NCBI GenBank assembly: GCA_023634235.1
Contig: JAMKCF010000012.1
Coordinates: forward strand, 1,373,501-1,437,500
Length of the DNA: 64,000 bases
Direction of reading: 5' to 3'
Source of the DNA: Pisaster brevispinus
Lineage: Eukaryota > Echinodermata > Asteroidea > Forcipulatida > Asteriidae
A model generated the notes under the pieces. The model had not been told where the DNA came from. It searched no databases and was given only the letters and a program-made list of their open reading frames with translations. The first letter of the stretch is position 1. Every line of letters begins with the position of its first letter. Below, piece by piece: positions 1 to 12,640 of this stretch. The translations under genes were made by a program, and so were the position numbers.

Positions 1-1830
1 CCATTAATGAATGACCTGTTTCACCTAGAGCGCCCTCTGCACCATATGCATTGCACAGTCACGTAGTATTTAAGCTCTCCAGAACGCGTTACTTAATCAA
101 AACACATCATGTAAACTGCTTGTGACTGGTTCCCGTGTTGAGTTTTTGTAAGGCAGATCATTGATGTAACTTTATCGGCTTGTTTAGCTTGTACTTGGGC
201 ACGTTATCAGTGTTGTCACGTGACAAGATTGGTACTCTACTAAAGAACAATGCTAGCTCTTTCTAACTTCAACCTGGTTAAAACTCCTGTCAAATTTAAA
301 CGTAGTATGAATTAGTACAATAAAAATTGTGAGGATATTTTCATGCGTTGAAGTATGGAATGTTCCCTTCAACGAGGCAAGACCATCTTTCAACGAACGA
401 AAACAATGTATCCATTATAATATGTATAACACGCAAGTAGATCTTTGTCATTGTTTTGACTGGCGGATAAACTACGAATGATTATAGTCTAGGGTGTATG
501 TAGTGCTGTGTATAACACATGGTGTGATATAGTGTTCAATAAATCGAAATGGGATGGGCCGGAAATGTTGGCTGAATGAAACCAAACTGCACGGTTTATG
601 ACTTATTCACCCCTTGCATGGTCAGCCATTTTCGTGTAGAGCCTCGAATTGGTGACAGCAGTGAATAGAAGCATCATATAACTCTGTATTGTTACGGTAA
701 TGTAATGGCACATTCATCCAAACAGATGCGTATTAGCACAATACAAATGAAGTCGAGGCTCTACGCGCACAAGAGCGAGTAGGCAACGTGGACTGTATAG
801 TTTGATAAATGCCACGTGACCTATGATTCTCCACCCAAACGACAAGGACCGGTCTACTTGGGTGGTATATAATGTTTTTCAAATTGGCTCACACAGTTAC
901 ATTGTAGTTATAATGGATGTTAACCATTGTTTGCATAAACGAAATTTTTACCAGACCAGTATGTACCACGCTCAAAACCAATACTACAGAAACTAGTTTC
1001 TTATAATGTTAATTTATGCAGCCTTTCTACAAAAATGACTCATAAATCCTGACTGGAGCATTAGTGATAGCTGCAGACTTGATCACTTGCGACTTCACTG
1101 ACTTTTCCTGACCTCCCAATAGCGCCCAATAAAACATGCGTTGTTTGTATCTCACTAACCAAACTTTGCTGAAAATAATGTGAACGCTCAGTAACCCAAT
1201 GGGAAATCGAATACTGACCCAGCTTTGAACTGAAAGTCACCTTTCCGTTTTAAACAAAATCAGCACCAATTTATTGACACTGACTAAAACAACGGCAAGA
1301 AACACGTCTTTTTCCTTCTCGTTCTGTAAGAGACTATGAGACGCTGCCGGATTCATCCCGTGGGAATTCTAATTAAGTGCAAAAGCTCAGAACGCAATTG
1401 CAAAATCCGGCGCGGAAATCTTAACCGATTGGCATTAAACGGACGAAGGAGATGGGGTATAGTTATAACATATATAGGGAACGTAACCCACAGTACATGA
1501 ACGGCTGCGGTGCACTCGAAGGCGATATATGCAGCTTTCATGTTTTGTCAGTCGGCAAGGAGAACGGATATCTAGTATATAAGCATCTTATTTGGGCTCC
1601 TTCTCAACTTGTTTAACAATCCATCCACAAATAGTTCAACTTTATTGGACTACTCTGACGGCAGGAAATCAAATATTTCAACTTCATCCTTTTGTCGAAT
1701 TAAGAAGAAAGTAACTAATGTCTGAATCATGGACAAGGATGTTGCTGTAAGTGAACAAAGGCACACAAACGATGAGGCAAAATGACACCAACAGGAGCGG
1801 TGTTTCACAAAAGATACTCTTTATGACTCT
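1..1830. other. Noncoding DNA, no gene seen
   Basis: AT-rich sequence with only short chance reading frames. I see no splice-flanked coding segment, RNA gene or recognisable transposon in it. Confidence 0.5.
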
Positions 1831-2285
1831 GTTTTTTGCTTGTTTTGTTTCGTTTCGTTTCGTTTCGTTTCGTTTCGTTTCGTTTCGTTTCGTTTCAATT
1901 CGTTTCGTTTTGTTTTGTTTTGTTTTGTTTTGTTTCGTTTTGATTTGTTTGTTTGTTTGTTGGGGTGTTTGTTTGTTTGTTTGTTTGCTTTGTTTTGTCT
2001 TGGTTTTGTTTGGTTTTGTTTTGTTTTGTTTTGTCTTGGTTTTTTTTGGGGGGGGTTGTTTGGTGTTTTTTTTGCTTTGCTTTGCTTTGCTTCGCTTCGC
2101 TTCGTTTCGTTTCGTTTCGTTTCGTTTCGTTTCGTTTCGTTTCGTTTCGTTTCGTATCGTTTCGTTTCGTTTCGTTTCGTTTCGTTTCGTTTCGTTTCGT
2201 TTCGTTTCGTTTCGTTTCGTTTCGTTTCGTTTCGTTTCGTTTCGTTTCGTTTCGTTTCGTTTTTTTTTTTTTTTTTTTTTTTTTT
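1831..2285. repeat. TTTCG/TTTTG pentanucleotide microsatellite with poly-T
   Basis: Long runs of GTTTC (about 1850-1897 and 2099-2258) are separated by GTTTT, TTTG and GCTTT variants. They end in a T homopolymer of roughly 27 bases (about 2258-2285). A five-base unit keeps several frames open on both strands, which explains the F-R-F-V-S and N-E-T-K-R type open frames here. None of these is a gene. Confidence 0.95.
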
Positions 2286-2289
2286 CATT

Positions 2290-2612
2290 TGTTAGGGGGT
2301 GTTGGGGTGTTTATTTGTTTGTTTGTTTTTTGTTTGTTTGTTGGGGTGTTTGTTGGGGTGTTTGTTTGTTTGTTTGTCTGTCTGTTTGCTTGTTTGTTGG
2401 GGTGTTGGGGTGTTTGTTGGGGTGTCTGCTTGTTTGTTTGTTGTTGGGGTGTTGGGGGTGTTTGTTTGTTTGTTGGGGTGTTGGGGTGTTTGTTGGGGTG
2501 TCTGCTTGTTTGTTTGTTGTTGGGGTGTTGGGGGTGTTTGTTTGTTTGTTGGGGTGTTGGGGGTGTTTGTTTGTTTGTTGGGGTTTTGGGGTGTTTGTTT
2601 GTGTGTTGTTGT
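2290..2612. repeat. G-rich TTGGGGTGTTTG minisatellite
   Basis: Imperfect tandem units are built from GTTTG and TTGGGGTG blocks. Many GGGG or GGGGG runs are spaced by 4-12 bases on the + strand. Two nearly identical stretches (about 2394-2470 and 2474-2550) indicate a longer duplicated unit. Short-spaced G4 runs could fold as G-quadruplexes. Open frames rich in C, F, V and G are repeat artefacts. Confidence 0.9.
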
Positions 2613-4973
2613 TTTTTACATTCACTTTCCCAACAATAATGATGCATGAAATGAACTGTACACTGTATCAGTATCAGACGTGTGCATATACTGGAATTTA
2701 AGACGAGTTGACCCTCAGGACATTCGTGAATATTCATATTATAGGAGAGTCAATTGTCCTAGCTGATACCTCTTGATTCCTCAGGCAGAGAGGGTAGAAT
2801 GGCTGAATCACTCCAAGCAAGGTCTACATTTTCATAAACTTATTCTTCGGAGCCTTTCAAGAACACAAACAGCGCAGAAAAATATTGCTTTAAAAACAAA
2901 TGGTAGGATACCAAACAAAGTGCCATGCTATGTAAATTGCTGCGTGGGCCCCTTCCGTGTACGGATGATGGATCTGGGCCCTGTTTATCAGGAACGAGTC
3001 CTTTGGGTTGGAGTTAAAGCTGTTGGTCACTGGTGCAGAACAGAAACATGACCCCGGGACACATTATTGCCATTGAAAGAAAAAAATCCAAAAAAATAAT
3101 GGGTTTTTTTAATGAGAAATTTGATCTTAGAACCTTTCTTTTTATCGCTACTTCTTTTATAACTTGTCTATGTCTTTCCATAGGAGAAATTCTACAATCG
3201 ATTATTGGCTTTAAGATATACCGGTACTGTAACGTCTCTATGGAGAATATTTGCCATCATTCTGTTGATTGTGGCCATAATTAGTAGTAGGACAATATCC
3301 TCGTTTTATGGGTTTGGGAAGAGTGCATGTACTCTCCAGAGAGCTGTATTCATACTTCCCCTATTGCCTGCGATCTTCTTGATGGTCTACGTGATCGTTG
3401 TGAGGTTTTGTTGAGCGGGGTACAATCAAGTACCATCAATCTTCATTTGTAATAAATGATTTGTTACTTTTAGAGTCAGCCATGGTTTAAACAATCTGTC
3501 GTCAGCGCTCGGGTGAGTTTGACGGTGGTTTTTTATTAATCTTATCTACCAGTTACTTACGCCCATTGGTGTATAGCGAGTTTCTTCTTTCCCAAAGGTC
3601 TTTTCGTCCACGGTTTATGTTAGGCGAATCAAAGAGCATTTATACACTGAAGTTTCCAGGAGAGCTGATTTATGCATTTGTAAACCCACATTTCGGTAAC
3701 ATTATCGTAGAGTTTTAATCCTTGCTGGGCACAATCGAAGTATCTCGTTAAAACCCAATCCGCGATGCAAAATTTCATTAGTCTCAGAAAATTTGCAAGC
3801 ACATGATCTGCGCATGCACCGCGTAGCCCACGGGCAACTGCCTGAGGGGTTAAGTTGTCAGCACGAAGCGGACATGGGAGGTTTGGGTTACTAGGAGCCT
3901 CGATTGCACCAGCGTCTTCCGTCACTAAAGCCCCCCGATTATTCGGCGTCACGAACCGCCCACTCGGTGTTTTATGTCCTGTCTCATCCGGAGGTCGCCT
4001 CGATATCACGAGCCACGTTAGACGAACACGAGACGGTAAACCACCACCCCTTGGATGGTTTAACGAGCAGTTGGAGCGTATAAGGATGAATATTTCAACG
4101 GGGTGTATTCTGGCTTGCTTCTTATGCGTGCGATGTACTGAGAGAGATTCTAAGCATTTCGAATTTAGATCAGCAAAGATACTTTCGTCGATGACACTGT
4201 GAATGTGGATGAGGCCAATTCAAAGAAGCTGTTTGGCTAACACAGGAATGGTTGATCAACAAGAGTGTCACATAACCACTGCTCAATGTGAAATTTTCCA
4301 TGCTAAACCATGTTTAAGAAATAACCGTGCAATATGCTAGTCTCTTCCAGCAGAAGAAACAAGCCCGACTTGCGATTAGTACATTTTCCTCGATCAAATT
4401 TAAAGGTCTTTATCAAATTACATTATTTGTTTTGATCATTATGTGGGACAAATAATAATAAACGCAAGTAACGTGTCTGTTTGTGTAAGAAAAACTCCCA
4501 GGTGCCTGTATAGATCGGGCTGCAAATTTTCATACGGCCTTTTTTCAGTCCAGTGATCATACTAAGGGGGTACGATTTTTTTATTTTCTTCGTATTTCAA
4601 AATTTGATTTATTTCACATATTTGTTTTGAAAGAGGATGAACGAACGCAAGGTTTGAAAGCGCGGCTGATGATTTACGAAAACATGCGCAACAAAAACAA
4701 TGTTGACGTGCGGCACCAAAACCTGGCCCGCAACCCACCCGCAAACCCGGCCGCTCTCCCATTTGGGTCAAGTTCGCACATGAACCATTCATTATGCATA
4801 CATTATTACGCCGATATTAAATGGTACAACATCTGGGCCCAATTTCATTATTTCCTGCCAACACGTCTGTGTGTGTATCTCTCTGTGTACTATAGAAAAT
4901 ACAACATTTCCGTTATTATTTTCTGAATCGATCAAACAATTACCTCGACCAATCACCACAGCAAACTAACAGC
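2613..4973. other. Noncoding DNA, no gene confirmed
   Basis: I find no recognisable gene. A 126-codon minus-strand frame at 3629-4009 lies in a locally GC-richer patch but resembles no family I know, and its start and end show no supporting signals. I treat it as unproven. Confidence 0.4.
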
Positions 4974-5009
4974 CTCGCGAAAGGCCGCCGAAGGCGGCCT
5001 TTTCGCGAG
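4974..5009. repeat. GC-rich hairpin (inverted repeat)
   Basis: The left arm CTCGCGAAAGGCCGCC (4974-4989) pairs with the right arm GGCGGCCTTTTCGCGAG (4993-5009) across a three-base GAA loop, with a single extra T in the right arm. It is far more GC-rich than its surroundings. It sits directly at the distal edge of the microsatellite tail of the LINE remnant, so it may be the original insertion-site boundary or the end of another small element. Confidence 0.85.
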
Positions 5010-5136
5010 TAATAATAATACTAATAAAACTAATAATACTAATAATACTAATAATACTAATAATACTAATAATACTAATAATACTAATAATACTAATAAT
5101 ACTAATAATACTAATAATACTAATAATACTAATAAT
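5010..5136. repeat. (ACTAATAAT)n microsatellite, likely LINE 3' tail
   Basis: About thirteen nearly perfect copies of a 9-bp unit. Relative to the minus-strand LINE remnant next door, it lies just past the 3' untranslated region. That is where CR1/L2-type non-LTR retrotransposons carry a short tandem tail. Linking the tail to the LINE is an inference from position. Confidence 0.8.
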
Positions 5137-5800
5137 GGAAAACTTTAAAGCGCCGGCATCCGCCGCAAGCGACTCTCATGGTTCTGCTCTGCAAAAAAAA
5201 CCACCCCAAAAACAAATGAAAGTAGCATCCTACAAGTAGAAACTAACGAAATAAAATGCTTCCTTATGCAGATGAGATTTTAAACTGTTCTTTAAATATG
5301 CCGAGTGAATTTGAACGTTTTATAAGTTCAGGTATTAGGGAGTTCCAAAGCCTCGGTGCTGCGCTCTGAAAACTTCTCTCCCCCCATCGATGATTCGCCG
5401 TTTTTTCCTGAAGGCGTTTGTGTTGTGAATACCGTAAGGCACGACGCCCTGGATGCACAGGAGCACCTTGTATAAGATCTTGATAATAATGAGGCACAGT
5501 TTTGAATGGGGAGCCAGTGCAAGTCAGCTAACACGGGTGTGATGTGGTGTGTTTTCTTGGTGTACGTGATCATCCTTGCAGCAATCCCCCTGTAGCCGTT
5601 GTAGAGGAGAGAGGTGTATGTTGTTAATTCCGTATAAAAGCGAGTTGCATGACTTGGATGTGATGAAAGCATGGACAACGGTTTCGGCAGCTTCCCTTGT
5701 GAGGTGATCCCGTGTTCTGCCAATATTCCTAATTGACATGAAAACAGCCTTAGATGTTGCTGTCACTTGGCTTTCCATTGTCATGAAAGCAGGCCGCCTG
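5137..5800 (-). mobile_element. 5'-truncated non-LTR retrotransposon (CR1/L2/Jockey-like RT end)
   Basis: On the minus strand, three overlapping frames together resemble the C-terminal reverse-transcriptase and post-RT region of CR1/L2/Jockey-type LINEs. About 5524-5784 carries RNIGRTRDHLT followed by a CNSLLYGI motif, the familiar (D)YCNSLLYG block. About 5328-5620 carries HHITPVLADLHWLPI. About 5264-5497 carries APRLWNSLIPEL near the C-terminus. The motifs fall in different frames, so the copy is frameshifted and dead. The 5' part (polymerase palm and endonuclease) is missing beyond about 5800. The remaining 5137-5263 would be 3' UTR. The exact clade cannot be set by eye. Confidence 0.85.
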
Positions 5801-5939
5801 CATAGTCCTTACGAAGTAGCAACCAGCAGATTTTGCCGCATAAAAAGTAAAGCGATTCAATTGCGATCTTTTATAATAAAGAACAATTACGCAATTGTTG
5901 TTTAACTAAGTAAGGCTTGCGGTAACACCGTGTGAAAAT

Positions 5940-6465
5940 CTCTTTTGAGTAGTGTAGGTTCTGAAAAGAACCGGCGGTTGACGACTCAACGTTTCGATCA
6001 GTATGCTCTGATCGTCTTCAGGAGAATGCTGGACTCTGTTGCTTGATGCTGGTTAAGTACTGCCAGTGGTGAGCGAAGGCGGGAACAGGAACTAGATAAG
6101 CTGGGCTTATCTCGGTGAAGCGTGTAGGCTGGAGCTGGGGGTGGGTAGAGTGTGTGTGCTCACTGAACTAAATCATTTGTGGACAAGCACAGGGAAGGAG
6201 AGGGAACCTACGGAAGACTGAGGGTATAGAAGACCCAAGTCTAAAGGGTAGGGGATGTGACCTTGGATATAGGAGATCCATTGGTCGGGAAGAGTGGGAG
6301 CCAAATGTCACTGATGTGGAAGCCGATGTCTTGAGGAACTGTGTCGTGATTGTAGATCTCGATGGCCTCTCTGATCCGTCTTGGGTGCCATGCCTGGATG
6401 GGAGCGATGAGTTCTGCAGCACCCCAGTCTACTCGGTGGTCGGTGATGTTGGAGTGCTTGATGAC
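5940..6465 (-). mobile_element. Penelope-like element, 3' fragment
   Basis: On the minus strand, 6465-6241 encodes 74 residues ending at a TAG (complement at 6241-6243). They include SNITDHRVDWGAAEL, HPRRIREAIEIYNH and DIGFHISDIWLPLF. This matches my memory of the C-terminal end of Penelope-like element proteins, just beyond the GIY-YIG endonuclease (the WHPRRIREAIEI region). The frame is cut off by a stop at its upstream end, near 6466. Downstream in element sense, 5983-6028 contains ACGTTTCGATCAG and GTCTTCAGGAG, the type of sequence seen in these elements' untranslated ends. It is a truncated, inactive copy. Confidence 0.75.
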
Positions 6466-9400
6466 TTAGTTATACTTCCACTATGCAAAGTTTCAAATCC
6501 TACTTAATTGTTGTAAAATAGATGGGGCTAAATTACTTGATTTTTATTTATTATACACTGTCATGGTTACGGTGAAGTTTAAAAAGTAGCTTAGCGACCT
6601 CAAACTAATTTTGAATTACGGCCTTCATTTGAAGCCATGTAGAATAGACAAGTAATGGTTGGATCCCTCCCTGAACCAAGCAGCACACGGCAAGAACAGT
6701 TGAAACGTATTGAATTCTAGAACTGATTTTGTTTTCACCGGCAATTGAACTTCGAGTTGGACTTTGATTAAGAACCCGCCCTCGCCGCCCCCGAATAATA
6801 ATAATAATAATTTAAAAATATATATAAATGGATGAATTAAAAATGAAAATAAAAAATAAATAAGAATAAGTTCCCAGTTCGACTAATTTTAATCGACACC
6901 GGAACCCACAAACACTTACTACGTACACCATAATCCCCCACCTCGAAAACGCTTCGTACCTCACTGATGAAATTTCACAAGTTAATTGAATTTTGTGCTT
7001 ATTGAAAACCAGAGGGTCGAAATGACTCTTAAAAGTACCGATGTACTTACCTTTAATTTTCTCTTTTCCATGAGGTTCTCGCGTCCATGAAGCAACCAGC
7101 CGAGTAATATAGTTTGCGTGGGTGATTCGGCATATCTATAACTTAATTACGCTTCACCACCATAAGCTAACCTGCAATTCAATCAAAACGGCAAGCCGTC
7201 AAAGCGCACAAGGCACGAATCACTGTCGATTAAAACATCAACCCTTCAAATAATATTGTTACAGTATCCTTTTCCACATCCAATATTACTTTTCCCCCTT
7301 TTTTATATAAATATAATAGTCTTGACTTTAAACGTGCAGTTGGAAATGCATACCACTGCTAGCAGCCCGAGCTTTTAAATTCGGGAACGTACACAGCCAT
7401 GGGTTCCGTTTCCCCAAGGCTATTGGCTAGGCGTGCCTATGTAAGACGTCTATGTTCAATTCTTAAAGATGGGCTTAAGCAGTTAAACTAACTGAAAAAA
7501 CGTTTTTGTTGTGTTTATGTAAAAAGTAGTTTCAATATTTGTGCGGATGTTCATTACATCAGCGAGTGATTTTAGCCTCTTGAACTTTGGATTCTGAGTT
7601 CTGCCGGGGAAACCCACAGGCAAGTCCAGAGGGAAATCTAGCCAACACCTGATACCCCGTTGGATCAAGGAGCTGTCCCTGTGACGACGGGTTTAGTATC
7701 AGAAACCTTTATAGTGTGGTCAGTGCCGCAATTTGACAGTAAACTGTTGTGTTGTAATACCGGTGTGCCATTTGCAGACAGGCATAATTGTTAGTGAATG
7801 TCGATACCATTTGGGGGGTTTTAATTGCAGAATGCAGATCTTTGTGATTCATGGGCACCGTTTTGCAAACTTTGATCCAAAACTATTTATGACCATGAGC
7901 AGAGTAGGTTAAACAAATTAATGTGAACTACATGGCGTTTTGGGCAGGTAACACCGTCAGCCAAGCAATATATTTTAAGCAAATTTCTGAGCTTCACCAT
8001 CTGTAATGAAATCTGAATCAGGTCGGATATTAACGACTTCATTTTGCGTATAATCCCCCACTTTTATTTCACGGGAACACATGTTGCTTCTTTCCGTCAA
8101 ATAATTCAAGTGTTAATGTCAAGTGATGGTAACATAAAACAGTAGCATTGGACAATGATCAGCTCAGATTACTGGAGTGTAGCATACATTGATCCCCAGA
8201 CTTGACGTTTATAATTGTAATAATTATTTGCTTGCAATCATTTTGGTCAAGTTATGCAAAAGCTCTAACCCCCACTTACTGATGTAGATGTATTTCACAG
8301 AATTCGTCTTAAATTCCACATCTTCCTCTTTCTTAAGGTACACATACCTTCAGTTCCTCCTTATTTTAATAACGAATAATAAATTTACAAGAAGTTATTG
8401 ATGAATAGGTTGAGTGAAATGAACTTGTCATGTCGTTAGAAACGTGGAAACTCTGACTGCATTATCAGTTCACTGCAGTTGGTGATGTTAAGTATGTAAC
8501 TGCGAGTAAACCTGGACAACTTGTCAAATTTTGTTGACATTGTCAGTTTATCAGGTTTTAAATTGCTTTTCAATGACAGGGTAAATTCATGGGAAACATC
8601 CATCACGTACAGGGGAAGCTAACTAAAGATTAAGGCCGTAGTGTTACTAGAATCTGTTTACCTGTTTACGTCATCGGAAACAGCCTGCGTTTATCTAAGA
8701 CCAAATGATTTCTTTGCACTTGAAGCAAAAAGGACGAATGCGGCCGAGAAAATGAGTTATTTTGTTTTACTGGCGCGGAAAATACATTGTTTTGCTGCGC
8801 AGATACCAAAGCCACCATCATATAGAAAAAACTGCAACAGGAAATGGCATCTGCAATAATTATGTATTTAAATGGCAATAATAGGGTTTTGTTACCGTTA
8901 GAACATTGATTGTTTTCCTACAAAATAACCCGCACCCCCATTGAATGAAACAAACATTGCGTAATCACATTTACAGTATTTTTGTTCCTTCAATTATGGT
9001 ATTGTGGAAGTACATAACATGCGTCACTCAAATAACAAATGCCGCTACAAAGCTCATTTGCATTTAAAATTGTTAGTTTTACGTTACATGGTTTAAACCT
9101 ATCATTGTTGTGGGTCTCGTGGGACGGGCGAGCTTAAAGGTGTACACACAGATACCTCTTGTCATCAGACATAATAATCAGCTTTTAAAAAATGTTGACT
9201 ATACATGAAATTTGAAAAAACACAGTATATCGCAAAAGGTATACTTTTACACTTTTTGGCAATTTTGATTGTATACTGCTCGCCATTAAAAGTCGTCACA
9301 TCAAAAGAATACGTTAGATCTTCAAAGAACTTTATTTGTATCTCTGGCTTATTGTTAAGTTCTTCACATTAGTCTGAACTGTTTAAACTGCGGCCACCGT

Positions 9401-11477
9401 CTGGGATTTTGCCCACCATCTTGGATTTCTCATCAGCGAGCCTATATTTTAAGTATAACATTGAGGTTTTTCTGAAAGAGGGTGTCACTTCTTACATCTC
9501 CATATTATATAGATATCCCCCTGCAGCATTCTCTTATCAAGGTGTTTTTTGTTTGTTTTGTTTGCCTCGGCCTGTGGTCTAAATAGTCCTACTGAGTGTT
9601 TTACGGAGCACTGACTGCTCCTTTAAGATATACTGCAGACGTTCCTAATATGCCGCATGTTCATACGGTCCGAGACTTCATGTCCATTTACTCGAGTAAA
9701 CCGCATCTCACTTGAGAACACTCTCCCCATTTTACCCGCCCTTGTAAAGCAACATCCAACATAACCAGACAGCAAAAAGAGAGAGAAAGAGAGGGAAAGC
9801 GGGAATTATTGACATTTTCTGAACCTCTCGTCCGCTATAAGCTCCTGGGATGAGATGCGCGGAGGTTTCTGTCCGAGTAATGGGCGCTTGACTAAAAAGC
9901 ACGTGGAAGTCCCTGAGCGGTTTTTTCCCCTTTTCTTTTTCCCACCTTTTCTTTTCTCTCTCCCATTCTCTCCCCTTCTTTACGTCTTCTTATAAAATGT
10001 CTTCAGCCGCTGGAATGATTACGGCCGTCGAATATTTTAGAATAAGAACTGATCACACAATTACTGATTCTGTGTGGGACTTGTGGCGAGTCAAATGGGT
10101 TTAAGTTTAATTTAATCTCAAGTGATTTAAGTCAGAGTGTATTCGATGGGGGCAGATTAAATTGGGATTGATTGTTGTGAATGATTAGATTCTGCGTGCG
10201 TTACTGGATTTGTGCATTTTTTCCTCACGTAATCATTTAAGGTAATCGTGCTCTACGGTTCTGCATAATGTACTGTGATACTATGGTAAACATAACGTAA
10301 ATCGCAACAATAAATTAACGATATATTTAAATCTATAAACTATAAAAACAACAACAAAACAAACCACCCCCAAAAAACAAACAAAACTAAGTAATGGGCT
10401 AAAACTAAATAAAACTATAATGTGCATATTAAGCTTAGTGCACATTGAGCATATATAAAACAAACCAATTTTACAATTCCAATAGCTGAATATTTACTGT
10501 CTCACTAATTTTCAAGAAAGAAACACAAACAATCAACTTATCATTTGTATACACTTTTGTTGACTACGGTATGAGTGAATGCACGGGAGGTGTGTGTGTG
10601 TGTAGGGGGGGGGGGGGGTACCCGTGTAAAAAACACTCAAGTAAATTAACCAGGCGTCTGTGCGCGCTATACAGTTTGTTTACAGGAATCGTGTGTAAGA
10701 CTCGACTAAAACGCTGTTTCCGTGTTTATCTGGCGCTTTGTGGTGATTACACAATCAATGACGTCAGAGCAGGGTGTTGCTATGGCGGCGCAATATTTTG
10801 TTCCAATTTGCAGTGTCGTTATTAATTATTGGCGAGCGATTTACAGCCACGCTGGAAGTCTCGCACAAAGATTTGTTGACAACAAGGAAGGAAGGCTGAC
10901 TGGGAGAGAACATTTCAATACACAAATAGTGAAGACGACGGGGCATACACGCCTCATCAATCAGATGATTCCAGTTTTCAAATGGATTTTTAGCCCCCCC
11001 CCCCCCCTGATGTTGTCATGTTTTCGGTGAAGTGTAAGCGATTAACAATTATTGCTAGCAAGAAAATATGCAGAAGTCTGTTTTGAGCGTATCCCGGCAG
11101 TCGGTTTGGGACTAAATTAATAGTTTGGGAAAATAATATTTGTAAAATAATATCTAAAATGTTGGTCATTTTGTAAAATTTATACAATGTTGAATGTGTT
11201 GAGCTTTTGGATTCGGTACGTGAAAATGGTAGCCCTATACATCACCGCATGTAACATTGCAATGCAGTTTATAATGGTGTAATACCAGTCTGTTTGCTAT
11301 CCATACTTCATTGTTTTAAGCCCATTTGCAAAACAACAAAGAATTGCCATAATCAGATATAAAAGGGAATCACAAAATGGCTCATAAAGAAGTATCAATA
11401 GAGGGCGCTTATAATGTTATAAATCTCCATTCTTTAAAAGTCCCGTACAGTGTTGAGATGGGCACTTAGCAACGGGT
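6466..11477. other. Noncoding DNA with short homopolymers
   Basis: No gene recognised. Contents are a short ATA/AAT-rich stretch near 6795-6860, a pyrimidine-rich patch (about 9918-9990), a GT run followed by about 15 G (10589-10618) and a C homopolymer (about 10994-11007). Reading frames here are short and have no family resemblance that I can see. Confidence 0.45.
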
Positions 11478-12640
11478 CTGTGGAGTCGGGTTGCTATTGT
11501 ATTTCGGCACGTTGGTTGTTCTTTGCTGCTGTGGGCTCGTGCTGTTGTTCGGCACGTTGGTTGTTCTTTGCTGCTGCGCGCTCGTGCTGTATTTCGGCTC
11601 GTTGGTTGTTCTTTGCTGCTGCAGGCTCGTGCTGTATTTCGGCACGCTGGTTGTTCGTTGCTGCTGCAGGCTCGTGCTGTATTTCGGCACGTTGGTTGTT
11701 CTTTGCTGCTGTGGGCTCGTGCTGTATTTCGGTACGCTGGTTGTTCTTTGCTGCTGTGGGCTCGTGCTGTATTTCGGCACGTTGGTTGTTCGTTGCTGCT
11801 GTAGGCTCGTGCTGTAATTCGGCAAGTTGGTTGTTCTTTGCTGCTGTGGGCTCGTGCTGTATTTCGGCACGCTGGTTGTTCGTTGCTGCTGCAGGCTCGT
11901 GCTGTATTTCGGCACGTTGGTTGTTCTTTGCTGCTGTGGGCTCGTGCTGTATTTCGGTACGCTGGTTGTTCTTTGCTGCTGTGGGCTCGTGCTGTATTTC
12001 GGCACGTTGGTTGTTCGTTGCTGCTGTAGGCTCGTGCTGTAATTCGGCAAGTTGGTTGTTCTTTGCTGCTGTGGGCTCGTGCTGTATTTCGGTACGCTGG
12101 TTGTTCTTTGCTGCTGTGGGCTCGTGCTGTATTTCGGCAAGTTGGTTGTTCTTGGCCGCTGTGGGCTCGTGCTGTATTTCGGCACGTTGGTGGTTGTTCT
12201 TTGCTGCTGTGGGCTCGTACTGTATTTCGGCTCGTTGGTTGTTCTTGGCCGCTGTGGGCTCGTGCTGTATTTCGGCATGTTGGTGGTTGTTCTTTGCTGC
12301 TGTGGGCTCGTGCTGTATTTCGGCTCGTTGGCTGTTCTTTGCTGCTGTGGGCTCGTGCTGTATTTCGGCACGTTGGTAGTTGTTCTTTGCTGCTGTGGGC
12401 TCGTGCTGTATTTCGGCACGTTGGTTGTTCGTTGCTGCTGTAGGCTCGTGCTGTATTTCGGCAAGTTGGTTGTTCTTTGCTGCTGTGGGCTCGTGCTGTA
12501 TTTCGGCACGCTGGTTGTTCTTTGCTGCTGTGGGCTCGTGCTGTATTTCGGCATGTTGGTTGTGTTTTGCTGTTTCGGGCTCGTGCTGTATTTCGGCACG
12601 TTGGTTGTTCTTTGCTGCTGTAGGCTCGTGCTGTCGAGCA
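11478..12640. repeat. 45-bp minisatellite with 225-bp higher-order unit
   Basis: About 26 tandem copies of a 45-bp unit (core TTGGTTGTTCTTTGCTGCTG). From about 12190 onward some units are 48 bp because of an extra GGT or AGT. Five consecutive units (11641-11865) are repeated as a block at 11866-12090, an offset of exactly 225 bp. Because the unit is a multiple of three, frames stay open on both strands, for example 15-residue repeats around AEIQHEPTAAKNNQR on the minus strand and CISARWLFFAAVGSC on the plus strand. Differences between units change amino acids freely in these frames, so I do not call a gene. Confidence 0.9.

Noticed and set aside
1751..2701. 316-codon + frame and overlapping minus frames rich in F/R/V/S or N/E/T/K
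   Set aside because: Pure by-product of the pentanucleotide and TTGGGGTG repeats; open in several frames on both strands with no domain.
3629..4009. 126-codon minus-strand frame in a GC-richer patch
   Set aside because: No family resemblance, no splice or start support; kept only as unproven in the region note.
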